Source: Schistocephalus solidus
Lineage: Eukaryota; Platyhelminthes; Cestoda; Diphyllobothriidea; Diphyllobothriidae
Direction: 5' to 3'
Assembly (NCBI GenBank): GCA_017591395.1
Contig: WEDG01000789.1
Span: 97,501-161,500, forward strand
Length of the DNA stretch: 64,000 nucleotides
Shown here: positions 51,070-63,224 of the stretch, one piece after another
Layout of the letters: every line of letters starts with the position of its first letter
Position numbering within the stretch: the stretch's first letter is position 1
Translations under genes and position numbers: made by a program
The notes under the pieces: generated by a model
Told to the model about the DNA's origin: nothing
Databases searched by the model: none
The model's input: only the letters and a program-made list of their open reading frames with translations

Positions 51070-52103
51070 CTACAACAAATTATCAACAGGCTTTTTACAC
51101 TTTACAATAAACTTTAATAAATACCCGTTAAATAGGAAATGCCGAGTTGAAGAGTGTTGCACACTGACTCATAAAAACGTGTGTACCTCGTCGTCACGAG
51201 TAGAATTGAAGTAGTGGCAGTGGGAGACTTTAATCCCTTATCTTTTTTATGCTCATCTTCTTAACTATACCTAAAAAGATGTCTATCCGAGGAAGTCAAT
51301 GGTCCGGAAAACGAATGTCCTTCGTCAATCGCCTGGTATATTTTCCTGTGATAGAGCGCAAAAAACGTTTAAATTGCAAAGATGATTGTCAGTTAGCGGA
51401 ATGTGGGGTGTAGGGGTACTAGTTAGGGGTAGCACCGCACAGATAGCGTTTGGTCGCTCAATTTGTCTCGTACAAGTGGTGAATGCTCCTGTGGCCGCCT
51501 CTAACTGGTACCCAACTCTCACCTGTGGCTCCTCGAAGTTGGGTTCTTCCCAGCGGCCACACCCCGGGCAACCGTCACGACCGGCGGGCTAAACCAGGTG
51601 AGGGTCTCCGGGGTTGTGTGTGCCTCCACCCCCGGTATGTCTGACTCCCGAACTTCCCACCTCCCCCCTCTCAAAAAGTCCTACGGGGGGGAGCGACAGC
51701 AACCCCGTAGGCGGCCCAGGCTAACTCGGGTCGTTCTTCCACTGAAACGAAACCGTGACCCATAGTGGAGTTCGGCAGTCGTCTGGGATGTCCGAGCAGC
51801 CCTATTTAGGGACAGCAATGCTTGCCTCCTCGCGGAGGAAGGGGCTAGAAAAGGTGCCTTAAAAATTGCTGGTTATCACGTCTTCTGCAGCCGGCCGCGG
51901 CTCGCAGATCGCAAAATACGCGGTCGTAAAACTCAAACAAACAACAATAACCCCCGTCCTCATCCCCTCGCCATACTCTCCAGGCTGCTCGGGTGAGTCC
52001 ACTCACACTAGCAGCCTGGAATGTTCGTTCCCTTTTAGACAATCCTAGGAGCAACCGGCCGGAACGGAGGACGGCGCTAGTCGCTCGGGAACTGGCGCGC
52101 TAC

Positions 52104-54085
52104 AGCAGATTTCCAGCGTTAAAACACCGGGATCCGACGCAATCCCACCGGAAGTCTACAAGCACGGTGGGCCCCGGCTGATGGCAGAACTCACAACACT
52201 CTTCCAGGAGATGTGGCGCCAAGGACAAGTTCCTCAGGATTTCAAAGACGCGACCATCGTCCATCTCGACAAACGGAAGGGGAACCGGCAACTCTGCGAT
52301 AATCACATAGGCAACTCATTGCTCAACATCGCTGGGTAGATCTTCGCCCGTATCCTTCTCAATCGTCTGAACGGTCACCTAGAGCGGGGCCTGCTCCCGG
52401 AAAGCCAATGTGGCTTCCGCCGACACCGCGGAACAACCGATATGATCTTTGCCGCCCGCCAACTACAAGAGAAGTGTCAGGAGATGCAAACTCACCTATA
52501 CACTACCTTCGTGGATCTAACGAAAGCCTTTGACACGGTGAATCGTGATGGACTGTGGAAAGTCATGCAGAAATTTGGTTGTCCTGAGCGGTTCACGCAC
52601 ATGGTGCTTCAGCTTCATGACGGGATGACGGCGCGCGTCACTGACAACGGGACGCTATCCGAAGCATTCGCAGTGACCAACTGAGTGAAGCAGGGCTGCG
52701 TACTGGCCCCCACCCTCTTCAGTCTCATGTTCTCGGTTATGCTGATGGACGCCTACCGTGATGAGCAGCCTGGTATCCGCATCGCCTACAGAACTGACGG
52801 GCACCTTCTCAAGAGTCGGCGTACGCAGGCTCCAACGCGCGTTTCTACTACAGTCCATGACTTGCTCTTCGCGGACGACTGCGCCCTTAACACCGTGACG
52901 GAGGAGGACATGCAAAGGAGCATGGACCTCTTCGCCGAAGGCTGCGCCGATTTCGGATTAACAATAAGTACAGCCAAAACGGTTGTCATGCAACAGCCGC
53001 CACCCAGCGCAGAATACAATGCTCCTCGAATCAATGTCAATGGTATTCAACTCAAAAACGTGGAAACCTTCGCTTATCTAGGAAGCACGATGTCGCGCAA
53101 CACGAGAATCGATGACGAGGTTGCCCAACGGATCTCCAAAGCTAGTCAGGCCTTCGGCCGGCTGCAGGCCTCCATGTGGAATCGCCACGGTATTCACCGG
53201 AACACCAAACTGAAGATGTACAAGGCCGTCGTCTTGACAACACTCCTTTACGGAGCGGAAACCTGGACCGTCTACTCGAACCAAGCCAGGATGCTGAATC
53301 CCTTTCATCTCAGCTGCCTCCGCAGAATACTGAAGCTGAGATGGCAAGACAGGATCCCGGACACGGAAGTCCTGGAGCGGACCGGAATCCTCAGCATCCA
53401 CGCCATGCTGAGGCAAGTGCAGCTGCGATGGAGCGGCCACCTGGTAAGAATGGACGACGAGCGAATACCCAAACGACTTTTCTACGGAGATGTCGCTATG
53501 GGTTCTCGCCGGCAGGGAGGTCAAAAACGACGCTACAAGGACACTTTGAAGAAATTGCTGAAGCAACTGCAAATCAACTCGGCGACCTGGGAGGACCTCG
53601 CCCAGGATAGACCGGCATGGAGAAGATTAGTGAAGACTGGTTCAGCAATCTATGAGGCCAACCGGATCGCCGCCGCCAAGGCCAAAAGAGCGGCACGAAA
53701 GTCACCAGCGCCCCGGACCAACACCGCCTATGCCCAGGCCCTGCCAACATGCCCGCGCTGTCAACGCATCTTCCGTGCGCGAATCGGCCTGGTTGGACAT
53801 CTTCGGACGAAATGCACCAACAATCCGACAATTCCAATTTCTACGTCAAATTCTGCCAACCCTTCTTCAGACTCCCACACCCTCACTCCTGGCACCAATT
53901 CCATTACTCTCACCATCATAGAGACCACATCCATCTACTCATCACCTGTTACCCCCACGACCGCAACCACCACCGCCTTCGCCTTCACTACCACCACCAC
54001 CACCATAAACCACCATAAACCACCACCACCACCACCATCACCACCACCACCACTACCACCATCAGCGATAAGGAATCTCTCCTAA
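52104..54085 (+). pseudogene. LINE copy 2: reverse transcriptase region
   Basis: RT blocks: [20 protein letters not shown] (readable with a frame change near 52270), [19 protein letters not shown], then a stop (TGA at 52682) where copy 1 has GGA, followed by an open frame of 466 codons (52685-54085) with FADD at about 52873, [20 protein letters not shown] and a C2HC finger ([19 protein letters not shown] ending in Cys). The frame ends in a CCA/CAC-rich tract (about 53966-54065). Confidence 0.88.
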
Positions 54086-54606
54086 GCTATACTCAATGCA
54101 ACCGCACATTCACCTCACGCATCAGCCTGGTCGTTAACTCTCGAATACATCGTACAGAGACCGGTTAGCCAGTGGCTGGAGCACCATCACACAGCAGAGA
54201 TCGTCGCCTCCACTGCCCTCACTGTCCTCACCCATTCACTCATCGCATGGGCCTATTCGGTCACATGCGCATCCATGACAGCGGAATTCACCACAATACC
54301 GACAACACCGATACACTACGCACATACTCCGCTCCTGCCATTCTTAGCGCCCCTGCCACCCCCACTACCATGAATGACATCGCCCCAGCCTCTACCGATT
54401 TCTCCTGCCCACACTGCGCCCATAACTTCAACTCACGCATCGTCCTGGTCAGTCACCTGTGAATCCATCGCACGGAGACTGGTGAACCAGTGCCTGGGGC
54501 TCACACATACAGTCGACGCGCCCGCCTTCACTGCCCTCACTGCTTCCGCACATTTACACACCGCATGGGCCTATTAGGACACATGCGCCTCCACGAAATC
54601 CTCCGG
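54086..54606 (+). pseudogene. LINE copy 2: zinc-finger cassette
   Basis: Same four-finger module as copy 1 ([37 protein letters not shown]) but with TAG near 54166 and TGA near 54460 and a substituted first finger (about 54094). Frame differs from the RT frame upstream, the shift falling in the CCA-rich tract as in copy 1. Confidence 0.82.
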
Positions 54607-56165
54607 TAAACCACCGGAGGTTAAGCTACATCAGCGCACACTACCTACACTACACTACATCGACAACACCCTCACAATCACCCTTTACCAGAGTATATCA
54701 TGGTTTCCTAGAAACCGTGGCTGGGAAGTCTGCCAAACTGACGCTTCCACCAGACCGCGCCGTCGGCTCAGTGTATGTGCTGTGAGTGTCAAGTGGCTGA
54801 CCAGTGGACTGGGAGTCAGACGGCGATGGCTGCTCCATATCCCCTGAGTTAGTGAATCTTGGTGTGTGCGTAATGGGGGCCAGGTCGTGCTGTGGCGAGC
54901 GAAGACGGGTACGCCGATCCATCAGCCAATGCGTCCACTCCCACATCAGGCAACTGACCGGCTCGGACAGTGTCTGATAGTGGGGGTAGGGGAGAGAGTG
55001 AGGTCGACAGCTCAGCGCATGTTCCTCACTATAAACAATCTGACGCGCTTAAAACTATCACGGTGCGCTAAATGCCATGGCCTGGAAGGTTGCCAACTGA
55101 CGGGATAACTCGGACCGCGTGGTCAGCCAAATTTGTGTTTTGTGTGGAGTGGCTGACTGGCGGACTGAGAGTCAGGCTGCAATGGCTCCTTCTTAATGTG
55201 GTCTTTATGGCACTCCCACTCTGTGGGATCCGAGCCAGGTGTGGTGGTACGCCCAGGGCGGCTCCGGCCGCGCCAGCTACCTGCGACCTCTCTCATCTCC
55301 GGTCTTCTTGCCTGCTTCGTGAGACCGGGCTCAGGTGGGGAAGGAGAATAGTTTGCGGTAACGTTAACCGCCGCGGTTGGAAGGTTGCCAACTGAAAATT
55401 ACACTCAGACCTCGCAGTTAGTCCAATGTGTGTTGTGTGGAGTGGCTGACTTGTGGTCTGAGAGTCAGGCTGCGATGGCTCCTTCTCAACGTGACCTCTA
55501 GCTATCTCACACATGTGAGATGTAAGTCGTTCAACCGCCTGTTGTGTGAAATCCTGGTGCTTGTGTTTGGGGGGCCAGGTCGTGTACGTAGTACACGTAG
55601 ACGAGGTCACCAGCAGCTGCGCCCACTTCCGCATCAGACAACTGACCGGCTCGGACAGCGGTTTGACTGTGGGGGTGGGGAAGAGAGTGAGGTCGACAGC
55701 TCAGCGCATGTTCCTCACTATAAACAATCTGAAGCGCTTGAAACTATCATGGTGCGCTAAAAGCCGTGGCTTGGAAGGTTGCCAACTGACGGGATAACTC
55801 GGACCGCGTGGTCAGCCCAATGTGTGTTTTGTGTGGAGTGGCTGACTGGCGGACTGAGAGTCAGGCTGCAATGGCTCCTTCTTAATGTGGCCTTTATGGC
55901 ACTCCCACTTCGTGGGATCCGAGCCAGGTGTAGTGGTACGCCCAAGGGCGGCTCCGGCCGCGCCAGCCACCTGAGTCCTCCCCCGCCTCCGGTCTTCTTG
56001 ACTCTGTCTTGACACCGGGCTCAGGTGGGGGAGGAGGAGAGAGTACGGTAGCTGCAGCGCAAGGCTACTATCACTTAAAACTAATTCACGCGCAAGTCAC
56101 CGTCCCTGCTCCACACTTCCATGGAGCATACGGTGGACATCGTCGGATTACGACGGTCGAACTAT
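54607..56165 (+). repeat. LINE 3' flank and R1 copies
   Basis: 54607-55300 repeats, in order, the sequence after LINE copy 1 (5234-5900). Two further R1 pieces follow: ACTCAGACCTCGCAGTTAG... from 55400, and a complete copy from about 55680 (GAGGTCGACAGCTCAGCGCA) to GATTACGACGGTCGAACTATC at 56165. Confidence 0.85.
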
Positions 56166-56169
56166 CGTA

Positions 56170-56850
56170 GCGGAATGTGGTTCTTTTTAATAGCAATTTT
56201 CTTATATGTTTGCTTAATGTAAATGACCTTACTCTCACTATAAGCCCCATTTGCAGGATGCAACGGCTCCTGCACAGTTGGCTTTATATTAAATATCCTA
56301 AATGTGACGTCCTAGTAAAGAAATCCCGGCTTGCACTGTTAGAGTGATCATCATAGATATGGCGCACCTACACGGAGACAAATATGCGGTTGGTTAATTT
56401 GTTCACACGTGTGTTAAATGGTATTGTCTAGTTTTTATTGGGAAAAAGGATGGAAATGGAAAGAGGGAGTGAGTTAGATGCGACGCACGTATTCCCTTAT
56501 AGAAACGAGGCAATGCTTGCGTTACGTTAGTTTACGTTTCAAATGTGAACAAGCCTTCATTGTGGGTAACGTGTCGTGCCCGGTAGTTTTAGAGGGTTGA
56601 CGAACATGCTACTAACAAGTCAGTAAAATGTGTTTATCATCGCATTCGACGTGACAGGAAGGATGGGGGAGGAGGATGTTCTTAATCACAATTTTTCCTT
56701 TTGGCTTTGGTGATCATCGTCCCACCGTGACGGAGGGGGAGGAGGTAGCGGAATGTCGCTCGTTGGGGCTGCGCGTTGGCATCCGCATTGTCGCCACTGT
56801 TTGTTAATCTGATTTACGCACCTCTGACTACCTACTGACTATGGCAGTTC
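56170..56850. other. Unassigned sequence
   Basis: No gene or repeat recognised. Confidence 0.4.
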
Positions 56851-56935
56851 GACCGTCGATTTCGACGAGGTCATAAAGGCCACATTAAGAAGAAGCCATT
56901 GCAGCCTGGCTCTCAGTCCGCCAGTCAGCTGCGCC
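56850..56935 (-). repeat. R1 family fragment (minus orientation)
   Basis: GAGGTCATAAAGGCCACATTAAGAAG and AGCCATTGCAGCCTGGCTCTCAGTCCGCCAGTCAG are the reverse complement of the R1 middle part (5720-5785). Confidence 0.85.
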
Positions 56936-56939
56936 TTCG

Positions 56940-58310
56940 TCGGGTGCGGGTTTTAGTGCGGCTGTTCCGTGTAGGTTTTCCCGTATTTTGGGCCACTTTC
57001 GATTTAGGCTCACGTTTGCTATTTTATTCATCGAGCTGCGTCCGGATGGAGTAGCAAAAAATCTGGCAACGGCCTCACTACTCTGATGGCGTCACCGCGG
57101 CAGTTTATCTCCTCAGTAGACCGTCGGGATCGGCACCACCCACCGGCCCGAGTTAATCATGTGAACTGAGGCCCCACTACCACGAGGGAAACGGTAAACA
57201 TCCTCTATACGAGTTCAGGTTAACCATTGCAAATTAAGTCATATTTGAGAGACTGTAAACTGGAAACTGAGAGACTGTAAACCCGTTCTAGAGGGCACGA
57301 GAGGGCAAAACACTGTGCAGACTCTGGAAACACGTTTGTATTCCCGAATTCCGCGATACCATGGTACACGGAAACGACCCCTGCCAATCGTTGTGCGGCC
57401 TTTTTTGCCGCCTTCCAAGCCACCAGAACGCAGCCCGACGAACGAAAGAGAGGACGTGAACCTAGCATGTGTAGTTTTAGTACTGCATAATCCAAAGGAA
57501 TATGATAAAGAGAAGGATCTTCGAAATAATCGAGTAGTTCTCGTTAAGTGTTAGATTCATTACATCAACCAGTTGTGAGTCACTAGAGCGTCTGGGGCAC
57601 AGAAGTTCGATTAACACAACGGCTTCCATGGGAGCGGTTAGGAATGACGCTATTATAGGTGATCGGGAGTTAGGGATTTCCGTTATAACTCGTGTCAGAC
57701 GGAGGGATGGCACAAGTTAATGCTGCCTTGGAGAGCCAGTCTGGAGAAAATAGGGCAGACGCTAGTAAAACTGCATTTTCCTATACTGCAGCAGAGATTT
57801 AGGAAGAGGCCAAATGCTTACAAAAATCAGAGGACTGAAGAAATTGAAGGATAATCAGACCGCCCATACAGGCAACCCGTGCTACTGCTAAGCCAGCGGA
57901 GTACAGTCTGACTGACAGAGGAGTCACCAATTTTGTGCATCCCTAAAGTCCTCAACTGACTTCCGCAAGTGAACAAGAAGTACGATTGCAATCGCGCAGA
58001 AGAGAACCGGGACAGAAAGATAGCTGTCCAGGGGTAAAGAACAGGGCACCGATGCAAGCCCAGGAGAGGTGGAGACAATACTTAATCCTCCATGAAGTTA
58101 AGAACACCATCAGCATCAACAGATGCAAACAAAAGGTGAACCAGAAACCACATAGACGTCCCTTTCCTGAAGATTTCTAGCTAATTCTTCATCCAGGTTT
58201 TATTCGATCGTAAAAAACTTCCACATAGAGTAAGGAAGTCTCCTCAAAAGTCAATGGAGTTTCCAGAAAAACAGCGAAATCGTCTGAAAAAACTTCGGCG
58301 CTCCTTTAAA
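56940..58310. other. Unassigned sequence
   Basis: Short open readings only; no domain or splice-bounded dynein homology recognised. Confidence 0.4.
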
Positions 58311-58317
58311 TGTGGAC

Positions 58318-58440
58318 CGGGCTTTATACTACCTACGTAGATCTGATAAAGACATTTAATACAAAAAATTGTGTTGGAATCTCGGAAATAGCGTAGAAAT
58401 TTGGATGTGTGGAGTGCTACACGCAGATGTTGCGATTAAA
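58318..58440 (+). pseudogene. Reverse transcriptase relic
   Basis: Reads LYTTYVDLIKTFNTKN, ISEIA, a stop, then KFGCVECYTQMLR. It follows LINE copies 1 and 2 ([19 protein letters not shown] ... [12 protein letters not shown]) in order and spacing, so it is an old fragment of the same or a related LINE. Confidence 0.6.
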
Positions 58441-58645
58441 ATATGGAAATATGGCCCACGCTGTTGATAGCTAATAATACGAAATGAATATTCCAGTCCC
58501 ACTTATTTTTTTGTCGATACTCCTTTGCTGCATCGGTCTGTTCGATCATACACCCACACACAAGAGGAGGATTCACCGCAATATCACCCCAACTAGTCCC
58601 ATTGTTCAACACCACGACTACAACTACCAGGACCACCACGACACT

Positions 58646-58733
58646 ACTACCACCATCACCACCACCACCACCACCACCACCACCACCACCACCACCACCA
58701 CCACCACCACCACCACCACCACTACCACCACAC
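58646..58733. repeat. (CAC)n microsatellite
   Basis: About 88 bp of CAC/ACC repeats; the long Thr or Val runs read across it are meaningless. Confidence 0.95.
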
Positions 58734-58764
58734 CCGTTGCACTCTCATAAATTCCACACGTGTG

Positions 58765-58985
58765 GATAGGTGCAGACCCACGCTGCATCAGACACCTGTG
58801 CCCAATCCCACCTCCCAGCTTCTTGACCGAGTCCACGTCAGTGAGGGAGGGCAGAGTGGGGTATATGCTGAGAAAATCAAATATCGCTATCACCTAATTC
58901 AAGCGCAAGTCACGGTCCCTGCACACACCCTGCGGTGGGACACACAGCGGACATAGTCGGAAGTCACTGTTGAACTGTCGATGTT
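58765..58985 (+). repeat. R1 family, diverged copy
   Basis: CCCACCTCCCAGCTTCTTGACC, GCGCAAGTCACGGTCCCTGC and GTCACTGTTGAACTGTC follow the R1 3' half. Confidence 0.65.
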
Positions 58986-58989
58986 TTAG

Positions 58990-60460
58990 CTGAGTTCTGG
59001 GCAAATGATCAGGAAGCGTTAAGACTGATATGCGCCGCCGGTCAGTGAGATGGCGTCTACTTGTGAGCGTTGCCCTAGCGTAGTGAAGTTGGAGCTGCAT
59101 GATTTTGGGTGGCCTCGCATACTAGCCTGAAACCGGGCCATCGAAGCGATTCCTACAGCCTGAAAACCAGATTTTTGGGCAGCGACTAACACGACGCCAC
59201 AATCAGCCAGAGAGGCAATTGCGTGTGGCAAGCCAATTGCCAGTTTTACACACATTGGTCAGTCCTCATCTGCTATCAAAGCGGGCTGCGCAGTTACGTT
59301 AGACCTAACGGGGCTGTGGCGGCTTTTGGTGGGCTGGCCGGGGTGAGATATGCGCTTACTACGCGATGAGCTGAGGCTTTAGGCTGCATTAGCCACGATG
59401 TCCAATCTAATCTCAAGTCAGTTGAACTTGGAAATACCCCTGGTACACGAGAGAGGGGAAAGAAACAGCTCCCTGACCTAGCATTAACAACAAACTAAAA
59501 TAACCTGGGACCTATTCATGGGAGCGTGCTAGTCGTAGGGTTGACTCTGACCGTCCAATCACATCGACCACAGCGCTGACACCCATTTCCAATCAAAAAT
59601 TGAAGCTAGCAACGGACTTTCGCAAGTGGAACTCAATGCCAAGCTGGAAAACCTATCAACCGACAACTTCAGTCCAAATCTACAAACAAGGCGGCTCTCA
59701 AATCATGGTCAACGTTGCCCTACTATTACAGGTGCGGCGAACAAATTCCGCAATAGTTAAGGGAAGCAAACACTGTTCACTTAAAAAGACGCAAAAGAAG
59801 ATAAAAATCTGCAAGTCTGCCACGGAATCACCCTTCTTCGAACTGCCATTAAAATATTCGCAGGCACTTCTTAAGTGTCTAAACACACATACATGAAACA
59901 GGGACTCCTTCCACGAACGTACAGCAGGTGACCACCCGCATAAAACGTGATGACAGAAATTGAGACGATCAATTACCCCCTACCAAAATATCCTGCATAT
60001 TTTGTTTATTCGACCAGCCTGTTTGGTAAAACATACTTTTGCATGTAGAATATGTCTATGAATGATTTTATCAGTAAAAATGTTTATGAATTTGAAGGTA
60101 AATCTATATTACCTGGTACATTAGCGGTTTCCTATAAAAACAGCTAGCCTAGACTACGTTTGAGTATCTGCGCGTGCTTTTATTTAAGAGCAGAGGAAGC
60201 TAAAATCGTGAACTTTGCCACACGGAAGTTGCCACACTCAAAAATTGATTTTATTCTCCAGGTAAATAAGATCAAGCAAGGTGAAAGAAAGCAAGCGATT
60301 TTGTTACCAACATAAACGTTTTATCGATTTAAAAAGTCAGATTTGCTAATCTATGTGCCATGAGGCTCTAAACCGCAGTAATACGGCCTATTTACAATCC
60401 TCTGTTTAAGTATCACAAAACGTGATTACGGAGAAAGTAAAAAGCAGCAATTTCTAAAGG
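58990..60460. other. Unassigned sequence
   Basis: No gene or repeat recognised. Confidence 0.4.
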
Positions 60461-60464
60461 GGGT

Positions 60465-60660
60465 CTTTATCAGAAAGCACGCAGGGTTCCCTGAGGGACC
60501 CACTGATGTGAAACACCTGTCTGGGCTTTTTAACGAGTACCTAGGCTGTCAGTATATGATGTTTTCAGAAAACCCCTAACTGCCAGTTGGCAGTTTAATG
60601 AACGATACGCGGTTATCCCACTGTCCGTCAAAATATTCATATAAATTTCAGCCCAGGCCT
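60465..60660. repeat. Relative of the 33.3 kb foldback arm
   Basis: CCCTGAGGGACCCACTGATG, GTGAAACACCTGTCTGGGCTTTTTAACGAGTACCTAGGCTG, CTGCCAGTTGGCAG and CCGTCAAAATATTCATAT echo 33830-34055 in order. Confidence 0.55.
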
Positions 60661-60669
60661 AGACTGATT

Positions 60670-63220
60670 TTCTCCAATTTGGTGATTTACTACTGAGGAA
60701 ATTAAAAAGCATCAAGTACTCTCATTTGTTGCTACAGATGGAGCTCCAGAAAAAAGTTGTTAAATTTGCAGCACGTGGTAAGATACTCAGCAAAAAAGGT
60801 CAACCGGGTTTCTAAAAAATACCATCATTTTCCCTACCGGGAAGGATGCTTAGTAGGCCGTACACATCAAAAGCAATGCTCAAAAAATCATACTGCTGAA
60901 ATACTCGGCGAATTTTTGAGATTCAGGATAAGAGAACCGCGCGTAATGACACTGACCTAGCAAAGTGTTCTCATCGCATTACGGAGAACGTGCGTTATGG
61001 TTCATCTAGCTTAGTCGGCTACATGCACAACAACTACACGGTGTCAAATCCAAAACATGGCACACACACTGCAGAGCCTAAAAGTTGATGCGCCAGACAT
61101 CTACAGACGAGGGCTCGTCCTTTTAGTCTTGAGGAGTCGGACAGGAAGGAAAGCGGTCAAGTAGACAGAACAAAACGCCCCTTCCTTATCAATAAAGAAA
61201 CCCATCAACATTCACAAGTATGAGCTACCATGGCGGAAAAACTGAAACATCCTAACAAAAGCTACTTCTTCTCCAGCAGCCCGGGGTTCAAGGGACTAGC
61301 AAAAACGACAAAAACACATAAAGCACACCCACACACAGAAAGAACTCTGCAGTCGAAAGTGGGAAAAATACAGTCAGGCCCCGAACCACTACCTGGGGCT
61401 TCGGGGAAGAAGGGGTGCAAGGGCGGGTAAGGAAGTCGGTGAGTATCGGGTGTGCTTTTGCGGGTGTGCAGGTACATGAGTGTGAAATTGAGCAAACTTT
61501 GTTGTCTTAGACTGACCTTCCCAGTGACAATCCAGACCAGCACAATTCTGCGCAAAATAGCTTCCGCATAGCTGACTGCTTCCCTGGCCCCACCGGGCTC
61601 CTCGAGAAGCAACGGCTGACTCTAGGCTTATGCGAGTGTGTGCTTATGTGCACAAGGTGTGGAGTCTGCGCACCCACGTTGACGTGCGCCTGTGTGTTTA
61701 CGTGTGGGGGGGAGAGGGTGGAGAAAGAGCCTGTGGAAGGAGAATAGACTCCTCTGCGTAGAGGAACGGCATAACCAGGTATGAGTGGGCCCTGGACATG
61801 CATGAAACCGACCGAGGCAGCTGCACTACATAAATGCACACAGAAGCAGTGTGGAATAGAGCACAAAATTCGCAGAAAGTGAGTTTAAAAGAGATAGAAC
61901 AGCATTTGCGGCCTCGAAAGATGGGTTACAGACTGGGCATCTATGAGAAGAACTAGCAGTGAAGCTGAACCTCAGATTTTAGGGACGCACTCTGACTAAA
62001 CATCGACACGCCTAAAAGAACCACTAGTAGTGGGATGCTGTAACCTTTGTCTTAGAAGAGACATTTTCCCATGGGGACGACATCTAGCAGCCATATAAGC
62101 ATTCGGCATTATAACCGAAAGGAAGGTACGGCATTTGAGGATGACGGAGGGGGGAGATAGAGGAGAGATGTGGACGCAGGCGGGAAGCTCGCATTCGATG
62201 AACTGAGGAATAAACTACTTGATGGCCTTGCACGTCATCAAAGTGTACTAGCGGTGAGACAGGAAATCCTTCTACAGCAAAGGCACCTCCTTCGCTCTAA
62301 ACTACAGGGAGAAGGCAGCAAGAACGACCTTTTCACGACTGAAATGAGCGCCAGTGTTAGAAATATCCGTTCGTTGGAACCTTGAGAGAGGACAGAAACA
62401 CGGCTCAAAACTCACAAAATATCGGTAAACAGCAGGTCTATTTGAACGGACATCCTCGATGGCAGCCCATAAGACATGCGTGCGCAGCCGAAAGTATCAC
62501 ATATGTCTGAAAAAAGCCTTCCTGCTCAACTACCAAAACTGGTCATCCAAATCTCCCTTGTCTTTGTGACTAAAATGTCAAGATAAATCAGTTTTCTCCA
62601 CAATACCATGGACAAGAAGAATCTCAAAAGAAAAGCGTAGCCGTCCGTATTTTGTCCGACAGCAATGAAAGCCGGTCCTTTGGAACACAGACGTTTCTAA
62701 ACTCGTTTAAGGCCAAGACTCAGTAGGATCCTTGCGGCTACAAACCAAGTCCACAATGAGTACTTGTTGTCATACGGCTTCGCGCCACAAACGATAAATT
62801 ACGTCATTGTATTTGTTCCGAAAAAAACCTCGCCAGCAGGCATAAGTGTTCAGCGGTGCGTCTAACAGTTTGACAATAACTGAGCGTAAAGGAAAGTTTA
62901 CAGGCTAACTGCATTCTCAATCATGCAAATTCCTAAAGACCTCTCGAACAGACGGCAGGTTGTCCGCCGAGGATGACGGTGGCAATCCCTAAGCCGTGCC
63001 CGGGAAGCCAACATGCCCATTAGAGTAGCTGCTGGTTACCGGGCGCGTCCACAGGTGACAGGCATACAGGAACGACCTTCAGCGAAGGTTAGCTATGAAA
63101 TAGGCAGAGATCAGTTGCGGAAAAGCGCGATTGAGGCTTTGCACTCGCAGCTTAAAGACTAAATCACCGTGATTTGCTGATTGTTTCCGGGGTCTAACTA
63201 GCTACTCTTGAAACATTTAC
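60670..63220. other. Unassigned sequence
   Basis: Contains an open reading at 62170-62385 (+) with helical sequence but no recognised domain, and a minus-strand reading at 61516-61612 followed by GTCAGT that I could not tie to the dynein gene. Confidence 0.4.
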
Positions 63221-63224
63221 CTTA

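Larger units (their letters stand above)
51400..54606 (+). mobile_element. LINE copy 2, internally deleted
   Basis: Second copy of the LINE at 930-5233, same orientation. The 5' leader (CACCTGTGGCTCCTCGAAGTTGG) and the first endonuclease motif ([19 protein letters not shown]) are present. At about 52104 the sequence jumps from GGCGCGCTACA directly to GCAGATTTCCAGCG, deleting about 1.15 kb: most of the endonuclease and the linker to the RT. The remaining RT has a TGA at 52682-52684. Unlike copy 1 the thumb frame is intact. Confidence 0.9.

Noticed and set aside
58484..58893. Poly-Thr and poly-Val ORFs on opposite strands
   Set aside because: Translation of the (CAC)n microsatellite.
61516..61612. 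Possible upstream dynein exon ending at a GTCAGT donor
   Set aside because: No recognisable dynein motif and a poor acceptor; cannot be tied to the gene from sequence alone.
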